A stretch of DNA of 7,689 nt from Bacillota bacterium (GTDB lineage Bacteria; Bacillota; Clostridia; Acetivibrionales; DSM-1351): NCBI GenBank assembly GCA_023395575.1, contig JAEWZA010000295.1, forward strand, positions 1-7,689, written 5' to 3'. Positions 1 to 6,593 of the stretch are shown in pieces. How positions within the stretch are numbered: position 1 is the first letter of the stretch; every line of letters starts with the position of its first letter. The translations under genes were made by a program, and so were the position numbers. The notes below the pieces were generated by a model. It had not been told where the DNA came from. It ran no database searches and saw only the letters and a program-made list of their open reading frames with translations.

Positions 1-37
1 CTAACTCTTTAACCTGTTCCTTTGATAAGGTTGACAT
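1..37 (-). CDS. 5' end of an unidentified minus-strand gene (partial)
   Basis: Read on the minus strand, an ATG at 37-35 opens a frame that runs off the left edge of the window and begins MSTLSKEQVKEL. A textbook ribosome binding site AGGAGG (minus strand, positions 50-45) sits seven bases before the ATG, so the start is well supported although only twelve codons are visible. The charged N-terminus with a Ser-Lys-Glu-Gln run is reminiscent of the N-termini of some IS256/Mutator-type transposases in Clostridia, but twelve residues cannot identify a family. The gene is divergent from the 714-residue gene at 539, with element A between them. Confidence 0.6.
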   Translation of the reverse strand, partial: MSTLSKEQVKEL

Positions 38-146
38 AAAAATTCCTCCTTGACAATTATTATTTCTAATTCTTGCCAAGAAGGAGTATTTCCTTACTAC
101 CATACACAAGATTATTTACATTCTCGAGAAATAATATATATCAACA

Positions 147-408
147 GTAAACTACTTAAAAAGTACTCCCGTGCACTATATATCAATGGCTCGCTCCCGA
201 AATTGACGCTGAAATAATTGCGGTGCAGAACAAGCACTTCCGCCGACCGTATAACACTCGACATCCTGTCTCGGGTCAATACTCACAGCTACTTCCTGTA
301 GCTGTGTCGGCTACAATACTTGTTCTTCACCTATTATTTCTAGCATCAATTTCTAACCGAGCTTCGCAATTAGATATATATTACACTTGCGTACTATTTT
401 TTATTTAC
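147..408 (+). ncRNA. Element A: large rod-shaped structured element, candidate noncoding RNA
   Basis: The two halves pair along almost the whole length. From outside in: 147-151 with 404-408; 162-166 with 391-395; 177-184 with 373-380; 189-193 with 358-362; 199-210 with 342-353 (one mismatch); 211-218 with 333-340; 222-234 with 319-331 (12 of 13 pairs); and 242-247 with 306-311. The tip carries two hairpins: one with 249-252/279-282 and ACTCGA/TCGGGT (256-261/271-276), the other ACAGCTAC/GTAGCTGT (285-292/298-305) with loop TTCCT. Two G-U pairs (188/363, 258/274) exist only on the plus strand and one (207/345) only on the minus strand, so orientation is weakly plus. It matches no riboswitch or RNA class that I recognise. 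It could instead be a leader of the minus-strand gene or a foldback DNA element. Confidence 0.4.
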
Positions 409-470
409 ATTTTATTAGGTGATTGTAATTAATTTATATATATAAAAATCTAGAAAAATTAGGCTATTTA

Positions 471-499
471 TGGAAAACTACAACTTCTTGTAATATAAT
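471..499 (+). promoter_or_regulatory. Predicted promoter of the 714-residue gene
   Basis: A perfect -10 box TATAAT lies at 494-499. It is preceded, with a 17-base spacer, by TGGAAA (471-476), which matches four of six bases of the -35 consensus. Transcription would start near 506, leaving a leader of about 33 bases before the ATG at 539. The site lies beyond the right edge of element A, so the gene need not be co-transcribed with it. Confidence 0.4.
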
Positions 500-538
500 A
501 TAACTTAGATTGTTACGTTATGAAAAGAAGGTTGAGGA

Positions 539-2683
539 ATGAAAATATATAAAGGTGTTGCAATAACAGATGGATTAAATAGAAAAAATCATTTAATGCC
601 GTTAAGAACGCTTCTTAAGGCATATCGTGATGTGTGGAATAATGCTATACCTATGAATTTAGGACACGACAGAACAAAGCCTGTCGGATATACTAAATTA
701 ACAGGAGTATACATGGAGCCTGGAAAGGCTTATGTTACAAATGAATCAGCTATCATGGAAACGAATGAAGAACATGAGGCAATGCACAAAATGATTAAGA
801 ACTATGATTACAAGGTGTTTCGTGAAAAACACAAGGAAGAACTTGATGTTTTGATTGAAAAATTAGGAGATACGCTTTCAAATACATTTCGAGTTGCTCC
901 GGTTGGTCAAGCCGTGGCAATTAAGGATAAGGATATAGTTCATAGACTTTTTCCAGAATGGACAGGCACATTTAAGGACGGACTTGCAGATGCAAAAAAC
1001 TTGGAGCCGGTTTACTCGACGAATGAAGATGGTGAAAAGGGATCCCTTATCCCAGGAGTATTTTATAAAGATGGTTATTTACTTTTTGCACATCAGTTTT
1101 TTCGTAGAACTTTATCTATAGCAAATACTACAAATGAGGAGTTTTTCAATTCTTTTGAGAAGATGAGAAATGTTCCTGGTATTAATATGCAATTGGCATT
1201 GGATTTGGATATGGTTGGACTTCCTGGTACGGAGTATCCAGAATTTGAATACCAATACATCAGAGGGCCTCATTTTGATGATGATTTAGAGCATATACCA
1301 GAAGGTGTTACCAGCCATAATAACGAACATTATGATAATGTATTTTCAAACCTTTTAAGCACACAGTTCTATTGGCATACACAAGATGGGATAAGAACAT
1401 TCGAATGTGAAGAATTATGTGATAAGGAAAATATAACTTTTGATGATGGAAATACGCTATTGTGGGGATGTAGATATGTTCATAGCATGTTAAATCCTAG
1501 TACAGGATTGCCTACACATCTTGACGGTGCAATACGAATTTATAACGATGAACAGATACTTGAGAGAATTGATTCAAAATCAGATATAAGTAAGTATGGA
1601 AAAAACTCCAAATACATAAAACTTTGGAGAATTGACAATGATTTCTCTGTATTAATGTGGAAGGAATTAATAAGTTCATTTTATAGAGAGAATGCATTGA
1701 TTGGTGAGTATTTCGGTGGTGTTGATGAAAAGTATGAACAGATTAGAATAGAAAATAATGAGAATAACTCTGTAATAGCAAAACCCAATGATTTTGCACA
1801 TATCGAATTAAAAGAAGGAGATGGTATCCGTATATTTTTCCGATATGCTGTTAAATTTGAACTGAAAGAGGGCAGAGATATTGAAATATATAATAAAGAT
1901 ACTTTGATTTGCCAAGGCGGACAAAGAATTAAAATATTAGATGCGGACACGGTTACTCTATTAAAATATTTGAGGCGTAAAGGATTAGTTCTTCGAATGC
2001 CATTAACATCATTAATTGATTTTAATGATATGATTTACAATTTTCCTACGTTATGTTGTAAGAATGACCAGGTTGTGGATATAGTTATTGAGGCAATAAA
2101 AGAATTATGTCAAACGTGGGTATATAATGAAGATGACAGGCTTATTTCATTTGGAATAATGGTCAATTTGGAAAATGAAGCAGGACATATTTCCTTTGTA
2201 GGACATGTGAGCGATTTTGTCCAGTTATTTGATAGTATTCATAAATTGGCTTATATGCCATTTTCGGAATGGATTGAAAATGTCTATCAGCAGAACAGTA
2301 TGTTTAAAACTGGAGATGATTATCCTAATAAATTTCAATTAATTCACGGTGATGTGGTATGCTTTAAGCGACTTATTGTTCATCCTAATAAAATTCATAA
2401 ATTATGGTTTGAAGATGGCGTGATGAATGCACAGTTCAACATTAGCAAGGAAGAGGGTGAATATCTTTACAAACACAAAATAGGCACGGCACCCTTTTAT
2501 TGCATAAAGGAAGATAAGTGTCGAAAATGTGGGGAGGATTATAAACAATGTAGCTGTGTAAAGTTTATTGATAAGGACGTTTCTGATGAGGTTGTTAAAG
2601 CAGATTTGTATGGAATGACATGGACGAATAGAAATGCTTGTTTTCCGAATAGTCAACTAGAATTTATTAATCCAAATCCTTAG
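539..2683 (+). CDS. Unrecognised 714-residue protein with C-terminal Cys cluster
   Basis: I do not recognise this family. The ATG at 539 has AGAAGG at 526-531, seven bases upstream. There is no signal peptide or membrane segment, so it is probably cytoplasmic. Residues 35-65 contain His-Asp-Arg-Thr-Lys-Pro-Val-Gly (43-50). This weakly recalls the HDxxxPxG strand around the active-site His of HK97-type prohead proteases; a short FRRTLSIAN stretch (188-196) could be compared with their catalytic-Ser strand, but both are loose resemblances. Residues 230-345 are rich in aromatic and acidic residues, with conserved-looking stretches (STQFYWHTQDGIRTFE at 274-289, HLDGAIRIY at 327-335). The C-terminus has Cys655, Cys661, Cys664, Cys671 and Cys673 (CX2CX6CXC core), which probably binds zinc. 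It is a single-gene unit with large gene-free, structured flanks on both sides and no visible partner gene. That layout and the lack of a housekeeping match suggest an accessory gene. Its A+T-rich composition is like its neighbours'. Confidence 0.85.
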   Translation: MKIYKGVAITDGLNRKNHLMPLRTLLKAYRDVWNNAIPMNLGHDRTKPVGYTKLTGVYMEPGKAYVTNESAIMETNEEHEAMHKMIKNYDYKVFREKHKEELDVLIEKLGDTLSNTFRVAPVGQAVAIKDKDIVHRLFPEWTGTFKDGLADAKNLEPVYSTNEDGEKGSLIPGVFYKDGYLLFAHQFFRRTLSIANTTNEEFFNSFEKMRNVPGINMQLALDLDMVGLPGTEYPEFEYQYIRGPHFDDDLEHIPEGVTSHNNEHYDNVFSNLLSTQFYWHTQDGIRTFECEELCDKENITFDDGNTLLWGCRYVHSMLNPSTGLPTHLDGAIRIYNDEQILERIDSKSDISKYGKNSKYIKLWRIDNDFSVLMWKELISSFYRENALIGEYFGGVDEKYEQIRIENNENNSVIAKPNDFAHIELKEGDGIRIFFRYAVKFELKEGRDIEIYNKDTLICQGGQRIKILDADTVTLLKYLRRKGLVLRMPLTSLIDFNDMIYNFPTLCCKNDQVVDIVIEAIKELCQTWVYNEDDRLISFGIMVNLENEAGHISFVGHVSDFVQLFDSIHKLAYMPFSEWIENVYQQNSMFKTGDDYPNKFQLIHGDVVCFKRLIVHPNKIHKLWFEDGVMNAQFNISKEEGEYLYKHKIGTAPFYCIKEDKCRKCGEDYKQCSCVKFIDKDVSDEVVKADLYGMTWTNRNACFPNSQLEFINPNP

Positions 2684-2703
2684 TAGGAATTCAATCCTAT
2701 TTT
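2684..2703 (+). terminator. Weak possible terminator after the 714-residue gene
   Basis: Immediately after the TAG stop, TAGGA (2684-2688) can pair with TCCTA (2695-2699), followed by TTTT. The stem is only five base pairs and A+T-rich, so termination here would be inefficient. A second hairpin, TTACTAC/GTAGTAA (2714-2720/2727-2733), follows within a direct repeat of TTTACTACTAA (2701-2711 and 2713-2723), but lacks a T-run. Confidence 0.2.
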
Positions 2704-3132
2704 ACTACTAACTTTACTACTAAGCGGTAGTAATAACTTGCTAAATCTTGCTCGGATTTGCCACATTCCGTAATTTTAGAGTAAATCATAGTATCTACGA
2801 AAACCCATGTAAAACAGGCGTTTCATGGTAAAAAGGAGTAAATGATAACTATGATAAAATATTATTCATCTGCCACTGCAATATATGCACCGATACAGTC
2901 ATACGAATAAATAGCATTAGTCATATTTATATAGAATAATTTATCTCATAAACTAACTTACAAAGTATGAACTTATTTTTTTGTAACCTAAAGGGGGAAT
3001 AACAAACATTATAAGCCTTCCTCTTTTCTGGGTGGTACGACGATATTTGAAACGTAAAATGTAGCCTCACATGCTACTGTGTATTCTAATTCTTCCACAT
3101 GCCGAAAAAATTTATAACGTAAATTAAATAGA

Positions 3133-3450
3133 ATGATTAAAACTAATTATCAACTTTCGCAGTTGAATATTCCACTTAAGTCTAGTAATATCAGGTGTGG
3201 TAGCATTATCAATGGAAAGTTGGGTTAAAAATAATTGCATGAATTAGTTGATGAAGCGAAGTTTTTTGCTGAAAAACCGACACGATGTCGGTTTTAGCAC
3301 ACTATGAACCACGGATGGTGAATGTGTGCGACGGCAAAGCTACTTCGATGAATCATTACTAATTCTAGCAATTGTTTTGGCAACAAACCATTGATAATTC
3401 TACCGCACCAATAGATTTTTATGTGCTAAGTTTGAGTTGGTTTTAACCAT
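3133..3450 (+). ncRNA. Element B: long rod with two apical hairpins, candidate noncoding RNA
   Basis: Pairing from outside in: 3133-3143 with 3440-3450 (10 of 11); 3174-3185 with 3426-3437 (11 of 12, three G-U); 3194-3202 with 3401-3409 (9, one G-U); 3206-3215 with 3388-3397 (10, perfect); 3219-3222 with 3381-3384; 3228-3238 with 3368-3378 (11, one G-U); 3241-3248 with 3358-3365 (8, perfect); and 3257-3262 with 3342-3347. The tip holds AAAACCGACA/TGTCGGTTTT (3273-3282/3286-3295) and a second hairpin, GCACAC/GTGTGC (3297-3302/3324-3329). A side hairpin CAACT-TTCGC-AGTTG is at 3151-3165. Five wobble pairs are G-U on the plus strand and would be A-C mismatches on the minus; only two sites show the reverse. 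This points to a plus-strand RNA. No open frame, promoter or T-run terminator is clear, and I cannot assign it to a named RNA class. Confidence 0.45.
3151..3222. repeat. Copy 1 of the CAACTTTC...GGAAAGTTG repeat, diverged, within element B
   Basis: CAACTTTCGCAGTTGAAT (3151-3168) and TTATCAATGGAAAGTTG (3206-3222) reappear, with one substitution in the first block, as the two halves of the 56-base element between pta and ackA. Here the blocks are separated by a longer, different stretch. The second block also has an inverted partner at 3381-3397, where the AAA is replaced by TTT. The same blocks therefore take part in different pairings in the two places. Confidence 0.5.
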
Positions 3451-3516
3451 ATTGTACCATAAAATCATTAATGTAAAAAAAATTATACTTTCTCAATCTG
3501 ATTTAAGATGCAAACT

Positions 3517-5124
3517 TTATTTCAGCAACTCAAATATTCCATCAAACCCCTTGTTTTCAAAGTCAATCATATCCTTGAAATTTTTAAGCTCATCCTTAAC
3601 AATATCATTTAAAAGGCTTTGTCCTAATAGGTCAACTGGAGCCACATCATCAGTAAATATCAACTCTGTCTTTGTGACTTCCTGAAGCCTATCATGTACA
3701 TATAAGCCTATATTTGGTAAAGGATTATCGGATTCCCAATTATTTATATTATTTTCAAAATTACTTAGCATGTCATTATCATTTGACGCAAATAGCAAAA
3801 CATTAGTACTGTTACTCAAATCACAGGTGTAAACCTTGCTCATAACACTTTTAACAGTCTGGGTAAGGTATTGGTTTATAGGGTTATCACCCTTTGATTT
3901 CATATTTATATTCAAAATTATTATACCGCCCGGCTTTAAATGCTTTGATACTTCAGTAAAAAACTCTTGTGTTGCCATATGGAAGGGAACAGTAATGTCA
4001 TGGTATGCATCAACCATTATAACATCATACATTCCACAATTCTTATCAGAAAGAAAAGTTCGTCCGTCTGTTTCATAAATATTAGCTTCATCATCTTTTA
4101 AATTAAAATATTCCTTGGATAAATCAACGATTTTAGGGTCAATTTCAACGGCATCTGTATTAATATTTGGATAATATTTTTTTGACTGTTTGGCATATGT
4201 ACCTGTTCCATTACCTAAAATCAGTAAATCTAATTTTTTATAAGAATCAAAATCCTTGATGAACTGGGGAGCCATTAATGCATAGTCATAGTAAAAACCT
4301 GATAGCTTATTGTCCTTTTTATATACAGATTGAACACCAAAAGCTACATTTGTTGAAAGGTACACAGAGCTTTCGTCCTCAGTTACCTGCAAATAATTGT
4401 ATAAGGATTCATCTTCAACAACACAATCTGTCCAAAAGGCATATGAATTTGAAAGAGGCATTAATAACAGTGCAAAAACTATTACTGCACTGATTGAAGC
4501 TCTAACAACCTTTGATTTTATAAATATAAAATAGGTAAGACAGATTAAATTTAAAACCATTGCGAAAATTAAAAAGGTTTTACTTGTACCAATATATGGA
4601 ATGGTTAAGAAGGTAGGTATAAATGTCCCGAGAATACTACCAATTGTATTCATAGCATAAATTTTACCTACTGTTTTGCCTGTGGAATCGGTATCGGTAT
4701 CAGTAACACCTACCTTTACCAAATAAGGTGAAACCATGCCTAAACCAATTAATGGTATTGAAAATAAAACCAAACAAGATATGGCTGAACCTGTAATTAG
4801 TAAATTTTCTGGGAAAAATAGAGCAAGTAAGCCCATAATACCTACAATAACGTATTTGCCAATGAAGGGTATTACTGCAATCCACAAGGCAGCGGCCCAT
4901 ATAATTACATACAATCTAGTTATGCTGTTATGCTTATCTGCAGATCTGCCTCCTAAAACATTTCCAATACTCAAAGAAATCATTATTAGACCAATTATAA
5001 CTGTCCAAATTATCTGAGATGTTCCGAAATAAGGTGCTAGAAGCTTTGAAACACTTAGTTCTACGGCCATAACAGACATTCCGCAAAAAAATGATGTTAA
5101 GTACAAAAGAAGTTTATTTTTCAT
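3517..5124 (-). CDS. Membrane-anchored spermidine-synthase-like protein (polytopic domain fused to a SAM-binding domain)
   Basis: From the ATG at 5124 the product has 535 residues. The first 230 or so hold about eight hydrophobic segments and carry the family hallmark near residues 20-35 (AVELSVSKLLAPYFGTS). The rest is a cytosolic Rossmann-type methyltransferase/spermidine-synthase fold: SAM-site loop LILGNGTGTY (301-310), VEID (326-329), DGRTF (353-357), VDAYHDITVP (371-380), KPGG (397-400) and TDDVAPVD (491-498). Known fused proteins of this type are called spermidine synthases by homology, but the true polyamine site of SpeE has a different segment after the VD motif, so the substrate here is uncertain. 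I chose ATG 5124 because TTAGG lies about ten bases upstream. A TTG at 5148 would add eight residues but has no ribosome binding site. The gene is monocistronic, divergent from pta. A weak five-base-pair hairpin and an eight-base T-run (3475-3482) follow its stop on the minus strand. Confidence 0.85.
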   Translation of the reverse strand: MKNKLLLYLTSFFCGMSVMAVELSVSKLLAPYFGTSQIIWTVIIGLIMISLSIGNVLGGRSADKHNSITRLYVIIWAAALWIAVIPFIGKYVIVGIMGLLALFFPENLLITGSAISCLVLFSIPLIGLGMVSPYLVKVGVTDTDTDSTGKTVGKIYAMNTIGSILGTFIPTFLTIPYIGTSKTFLIFAMVLNLICLTYFIFIKSKVVRASISAVIVFALLLMPLSNSYAFWTDCVVEDESLYNYLQVTEDESSVYLSTNVAFGVQSVYKKDNKLSGFYYDYALMAPQFIKDFDSYKKLDLLILGNGTGTYAKQSKKYYPNINTDAVEIDPKIVDLSKEYFNLKDDEANIYETDGRTFLSDKNCGMYDVIMVDAYHDITVPFHMATQEFFTEVSKHLKPGGIIILNINMKSKGDNPINQYLTQTVKSVMSKVYTCDLSNSTNVLLFASNDNDMLSNFENNINNWESDNPLPNIGLYVHDRLQEVTKTELIFTDDVAPVDLLGQSLLNDIVKDELKNFKDMIDFENKGFDGIFELLK

Positions 5125-5401
5125 AAGTAATTTACCTAATCCTTTCAAATATGGTCTGCAGAGCTTCTGCAGAAAAGTATTGTACGCTATACCAATATAG
5201 TTTATAACAATTTAGAAGGTTTGTGAATTAAATTTTGGTTATACCGCAAAACTAAATTATGGCAAATATTATGGTAAATTTTACTTTGATTTTATATAAA
5301 ATATGCTGCAAAAATATCTATAGATACGGCATAAAGCAGCAAATCATTATTAAAATAAAGAACAACTTAAGATTTTATAAAGTAAAATGTTTATTTTTGC
5401 C

Positions 5402-5411
5402 TTGTATACAA
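5402..5411. promoter_or_regulatory. Palindrome over the -35 box of pta, candidate operator
   Basis: TTGTATACAA is a perfect ten-base palindrome covering the -35 hexamer. A second TTGTATA at 5420-5426 overlaps the -10 box and forms an inverted repeat with TATACAA (5405-5411). A GTATAC core flanked by TT/AA is of the type bound by several GntR-family repressors, and occupancy would block RNA polymerase. No regulator gene is in the window, so the assignment is inference. Confidence 0.3.
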
Positions 5412-5430
5412 TGAACAATTTGTATATAAT
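5402..5430 (+). promoter_or_regulatory. Predicted pta promoter
   Basis: TTGTAT (5402-5407) and a perfect TATAAT (5425-5430) are separated by exactly 17 bases, the best sigma-A-type promoter in the window. Transcription would start near 5437, giving a leader of roughly 160 bases before pta. The spacing to the gene is long, and the leader contains a hairpin at 5446-5470. Confidence 0.6.
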
Positions 5431-5597
5431 AAAAGGTGGAGTTTGCTTGGTTTCAGGTTATAAGACCAGGTGATAATAATAAAATACATAAAAAAACTAA
5501 TAATAAAATTACGTCATAAAGCAATATGAAAAATTTTTAAGTTATATTAATTAAATCTATTGATATTGCCTTAAATAAAGAAAGGGGTTATATAATT

Positions 5598-6593
5598 ATG
5601 AAATTCTTAGAACAAATTATTAGCAGAGCGAAGCAGGATATCAAAACCATTGTGCTTCCCGAAAGTAATGACATCAGAACATTAAAGGCTGCAGCGATGA
5701 TTCAGGAGCAGGGGATAGCTAATATTATTTTAGTTGGAAAAGAAGAGGAAATACAGAAGCTTGGAGCAGGACTTGATATATCAAAGGCAAAAATTGTTGA
5801 TCAGACAAAATTCGAAAAAATGGATGAGTATGTAAATACTTTATATGAGTTGAGAAAAGCTAAAGGAATGACTATTGAGCAGGCTAAGGCAATATTATTA
5901 GAAAATCCATTATATTTTGGAATTATGATGGTTAAGGTTGGCGATGCAGATGGAATGGTTGCTGGCGCTATCAATTCTACTGCAAATACGCTGAGACCAG
6001 CGCTTCAGATATTAAAGACAGCACCAGGAGCAAAATTGGTTTCTGCGTTTTTTGTTATGGTTGTGCCTGATTGTGAGTACGGAGAAAATGGTGTATTTGT
6101 ATATGGAGACAGCGGACTTGTGGAAAATCCAAATGCAGATGAACTTTCAGAAATTGCAATAACCTCTGCAAAATCCTTTAAGACTCTTGTACAGTCTGAA
6201 CCAGTTGTTGGAATGCTTTCCTATTCAACATATGGAAGTGCAAAGAGCGAATTAACTGAAAAGGTTATAGAAGCAACAAGGCTTGCAAAGGAAAAAGCTC
6301 CTGACCTAAAACTTGATGGAGAACTTCAAGCTGATGCAGCAATAGTTCCTGAAATTGGAAAGTCAAAGGCACCCGGAAGTGATATTGCTGGAAAAGCGAA
6401 TGTACTTATATTCCCTGATCTTAATTGTGGTAATATTTCATATAAGCTTACCCAAAGACTAGCAAAAGCAGAGGCATATGGCCCTATTATTCAAGGAGTT
6501 GCAAAGCCTGTAAATGACCTTTCAAGAGGCTGTAGTGCTGAAGATATAGTTGGTGTTGTTGCAATAACTTGTGTACAGGCTCAAAATGCATAG
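5598..6593 (+). CDS. pta: Phosphate acetyltransferase
   Basis: Pta moves the acetyl group between acetyl-CoA and phosphate, giving acetyl phosphate for acetate kinase. The 331-residue length is that of the short class-I enzymes without an extra N-terminal domain. Visible hallmarks are the DADGMVAGA loop (116-124), Arg133, MLSYSTYGSAK (206-216), DGELQADAA (240-248), FPDLNCGN (272-279) and the DLSRGCSAED segment. In this last segment Ser309, Arg310 and Asp316 fall exactly on the catalytic numbers of the Methanosarcina thermophila enzyme. The ATG has AAAGGGG (5581-5587) ten bases upstream. It is followed after 181 bases by ackA in the same direction, so the two probably form one operon read from the promoter at 5402. 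Confidence 0.97.
   Translation: MKFLEQIISRAKQDIKTIVLPESNDIRTLKAAAMIQEQGIANIILVGKEEEIQKLGAGLDISKAKIVDQTKFEKMDEYVNTLYELRKAKGMTIEQAKAILLENPLYFGIMMVKVGDADGMVAGAINSTANTLRPALQILKTAPGAKLVSAFFVMVVPDCEYGENGVFVYGDSGLVENPNADELSEIAITSAKSFKTLVQSEPVVGMLSYSTYGSAKSELTEKVIEATRLAKEKAPDLKLDGELQADAAIVPEIGKSKAPGSDIAGKANVLIFPDLNCGNISYKLTQRLAKAEAYGPIIQGVAKPVNDLSRGCSAEDIVGVVAITCVQAQNA

Larger units (their letters stand above)
38..538. other. Gene-free divergent region containing element A
   Basis: About 500 bases lie between two divergent gene starts. A GTG-initiated 69-codon frame (223-432) crosses it, but its bases are explained by RNA-like pairing and it has no ribosome binding site. A 13-base palindrome TTCTTGCCAAGAA (70-82) lies in the presumed leader of the minus-strand gene and could be an operator. 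A 10-base palindrome TTCTCGAGAA is at 121-130. ATTATTT (111-117) can pair with AAATAAT (129-135). The core, 147-408, is described as element A. Confidence 0.6.
2684..3516. other. Gene-free region between the orphan gene and the minus-strand gene, with element B
   Basis: No frame of useful length with a good ribosome binding site is present in these 830 bases. The left part (2684-3130) holds minor hairpins: CCATG/CATGG reinforced by AAAC/GTTT (2805-2828), and GTAGC/GCTAC (3061-3077). It also has a GGGTGGTAC string (3030-3038). The one small frame behind an AAGGAG (2842-2910, 22 codons) has poor spacing and no recognisable product. The sequence could be the decayed remains of older genes, but I cannot name any. 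The right part is element B (3133-3450). Confidence 0.55.
5125..5597. other. Divergent intergenic region upstream of pta
   Basis: No gene is visible. Contents from left to right are: two TCTGCAGA palindromes separated by three bases (5155-5173), which can pair as an eight-base-pair hairpin in the leader of the minus-strand gene; a tandem 12-base repeat ATTATGGYAAAT (5256-5267, 5268-5279); a TGCTGC/GCAGCA inverted repeat (5304-5309/5336-5341) enclosing the 12-base palindrome TATCTATAGATA (5315-5326); the pta promoter (5402-5430); and a leader hairpin CTTGGTTT/AGACCAGG (5446-5453/5463-5470). The stretch 5471-5580 is very A+T-rich with nothing definite. Confidence 0.6.

Noticed and set aside
223..432. 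GTG-started 69-codon frame with a hydrophobic second half
   Set aside because: It has no ribosome binding site, and almost all its bases lie inside the paired arms of element A, which explains the region better.
2842..2910. 22-codon frame behind AAGGAG
   Set aside because: The binding site is three bases from the first ATG and twelve from the second, the peptide resembles nothing, and there is no supporting context.
3030..3038. GGGTGGTAC, the first nine bases of the T-box antiterminator motif
   Set aside because: The following GACG departs from CCGCG, there is no recognisable stem I or terminator hairpin with T-run, and no plus-strand gene follows before the minus-strand gene. It may be chance or a decayed remnant.
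3475..3507. Terminator for the minus-strand membrane protein gene
   Set aside because: There is an eight-base T-run on the minus strand, but the only hairpin before it has five pairs including a wobble and is nine bases away, so it does not make a standard intrinsic terminator.
4736..5017. Plus-strand 93-codon frame and similar frames opposite the membrane protein gene
   Set aside because: They are antisense shadows of a clearly real minus-strand gene and have no binding sites.
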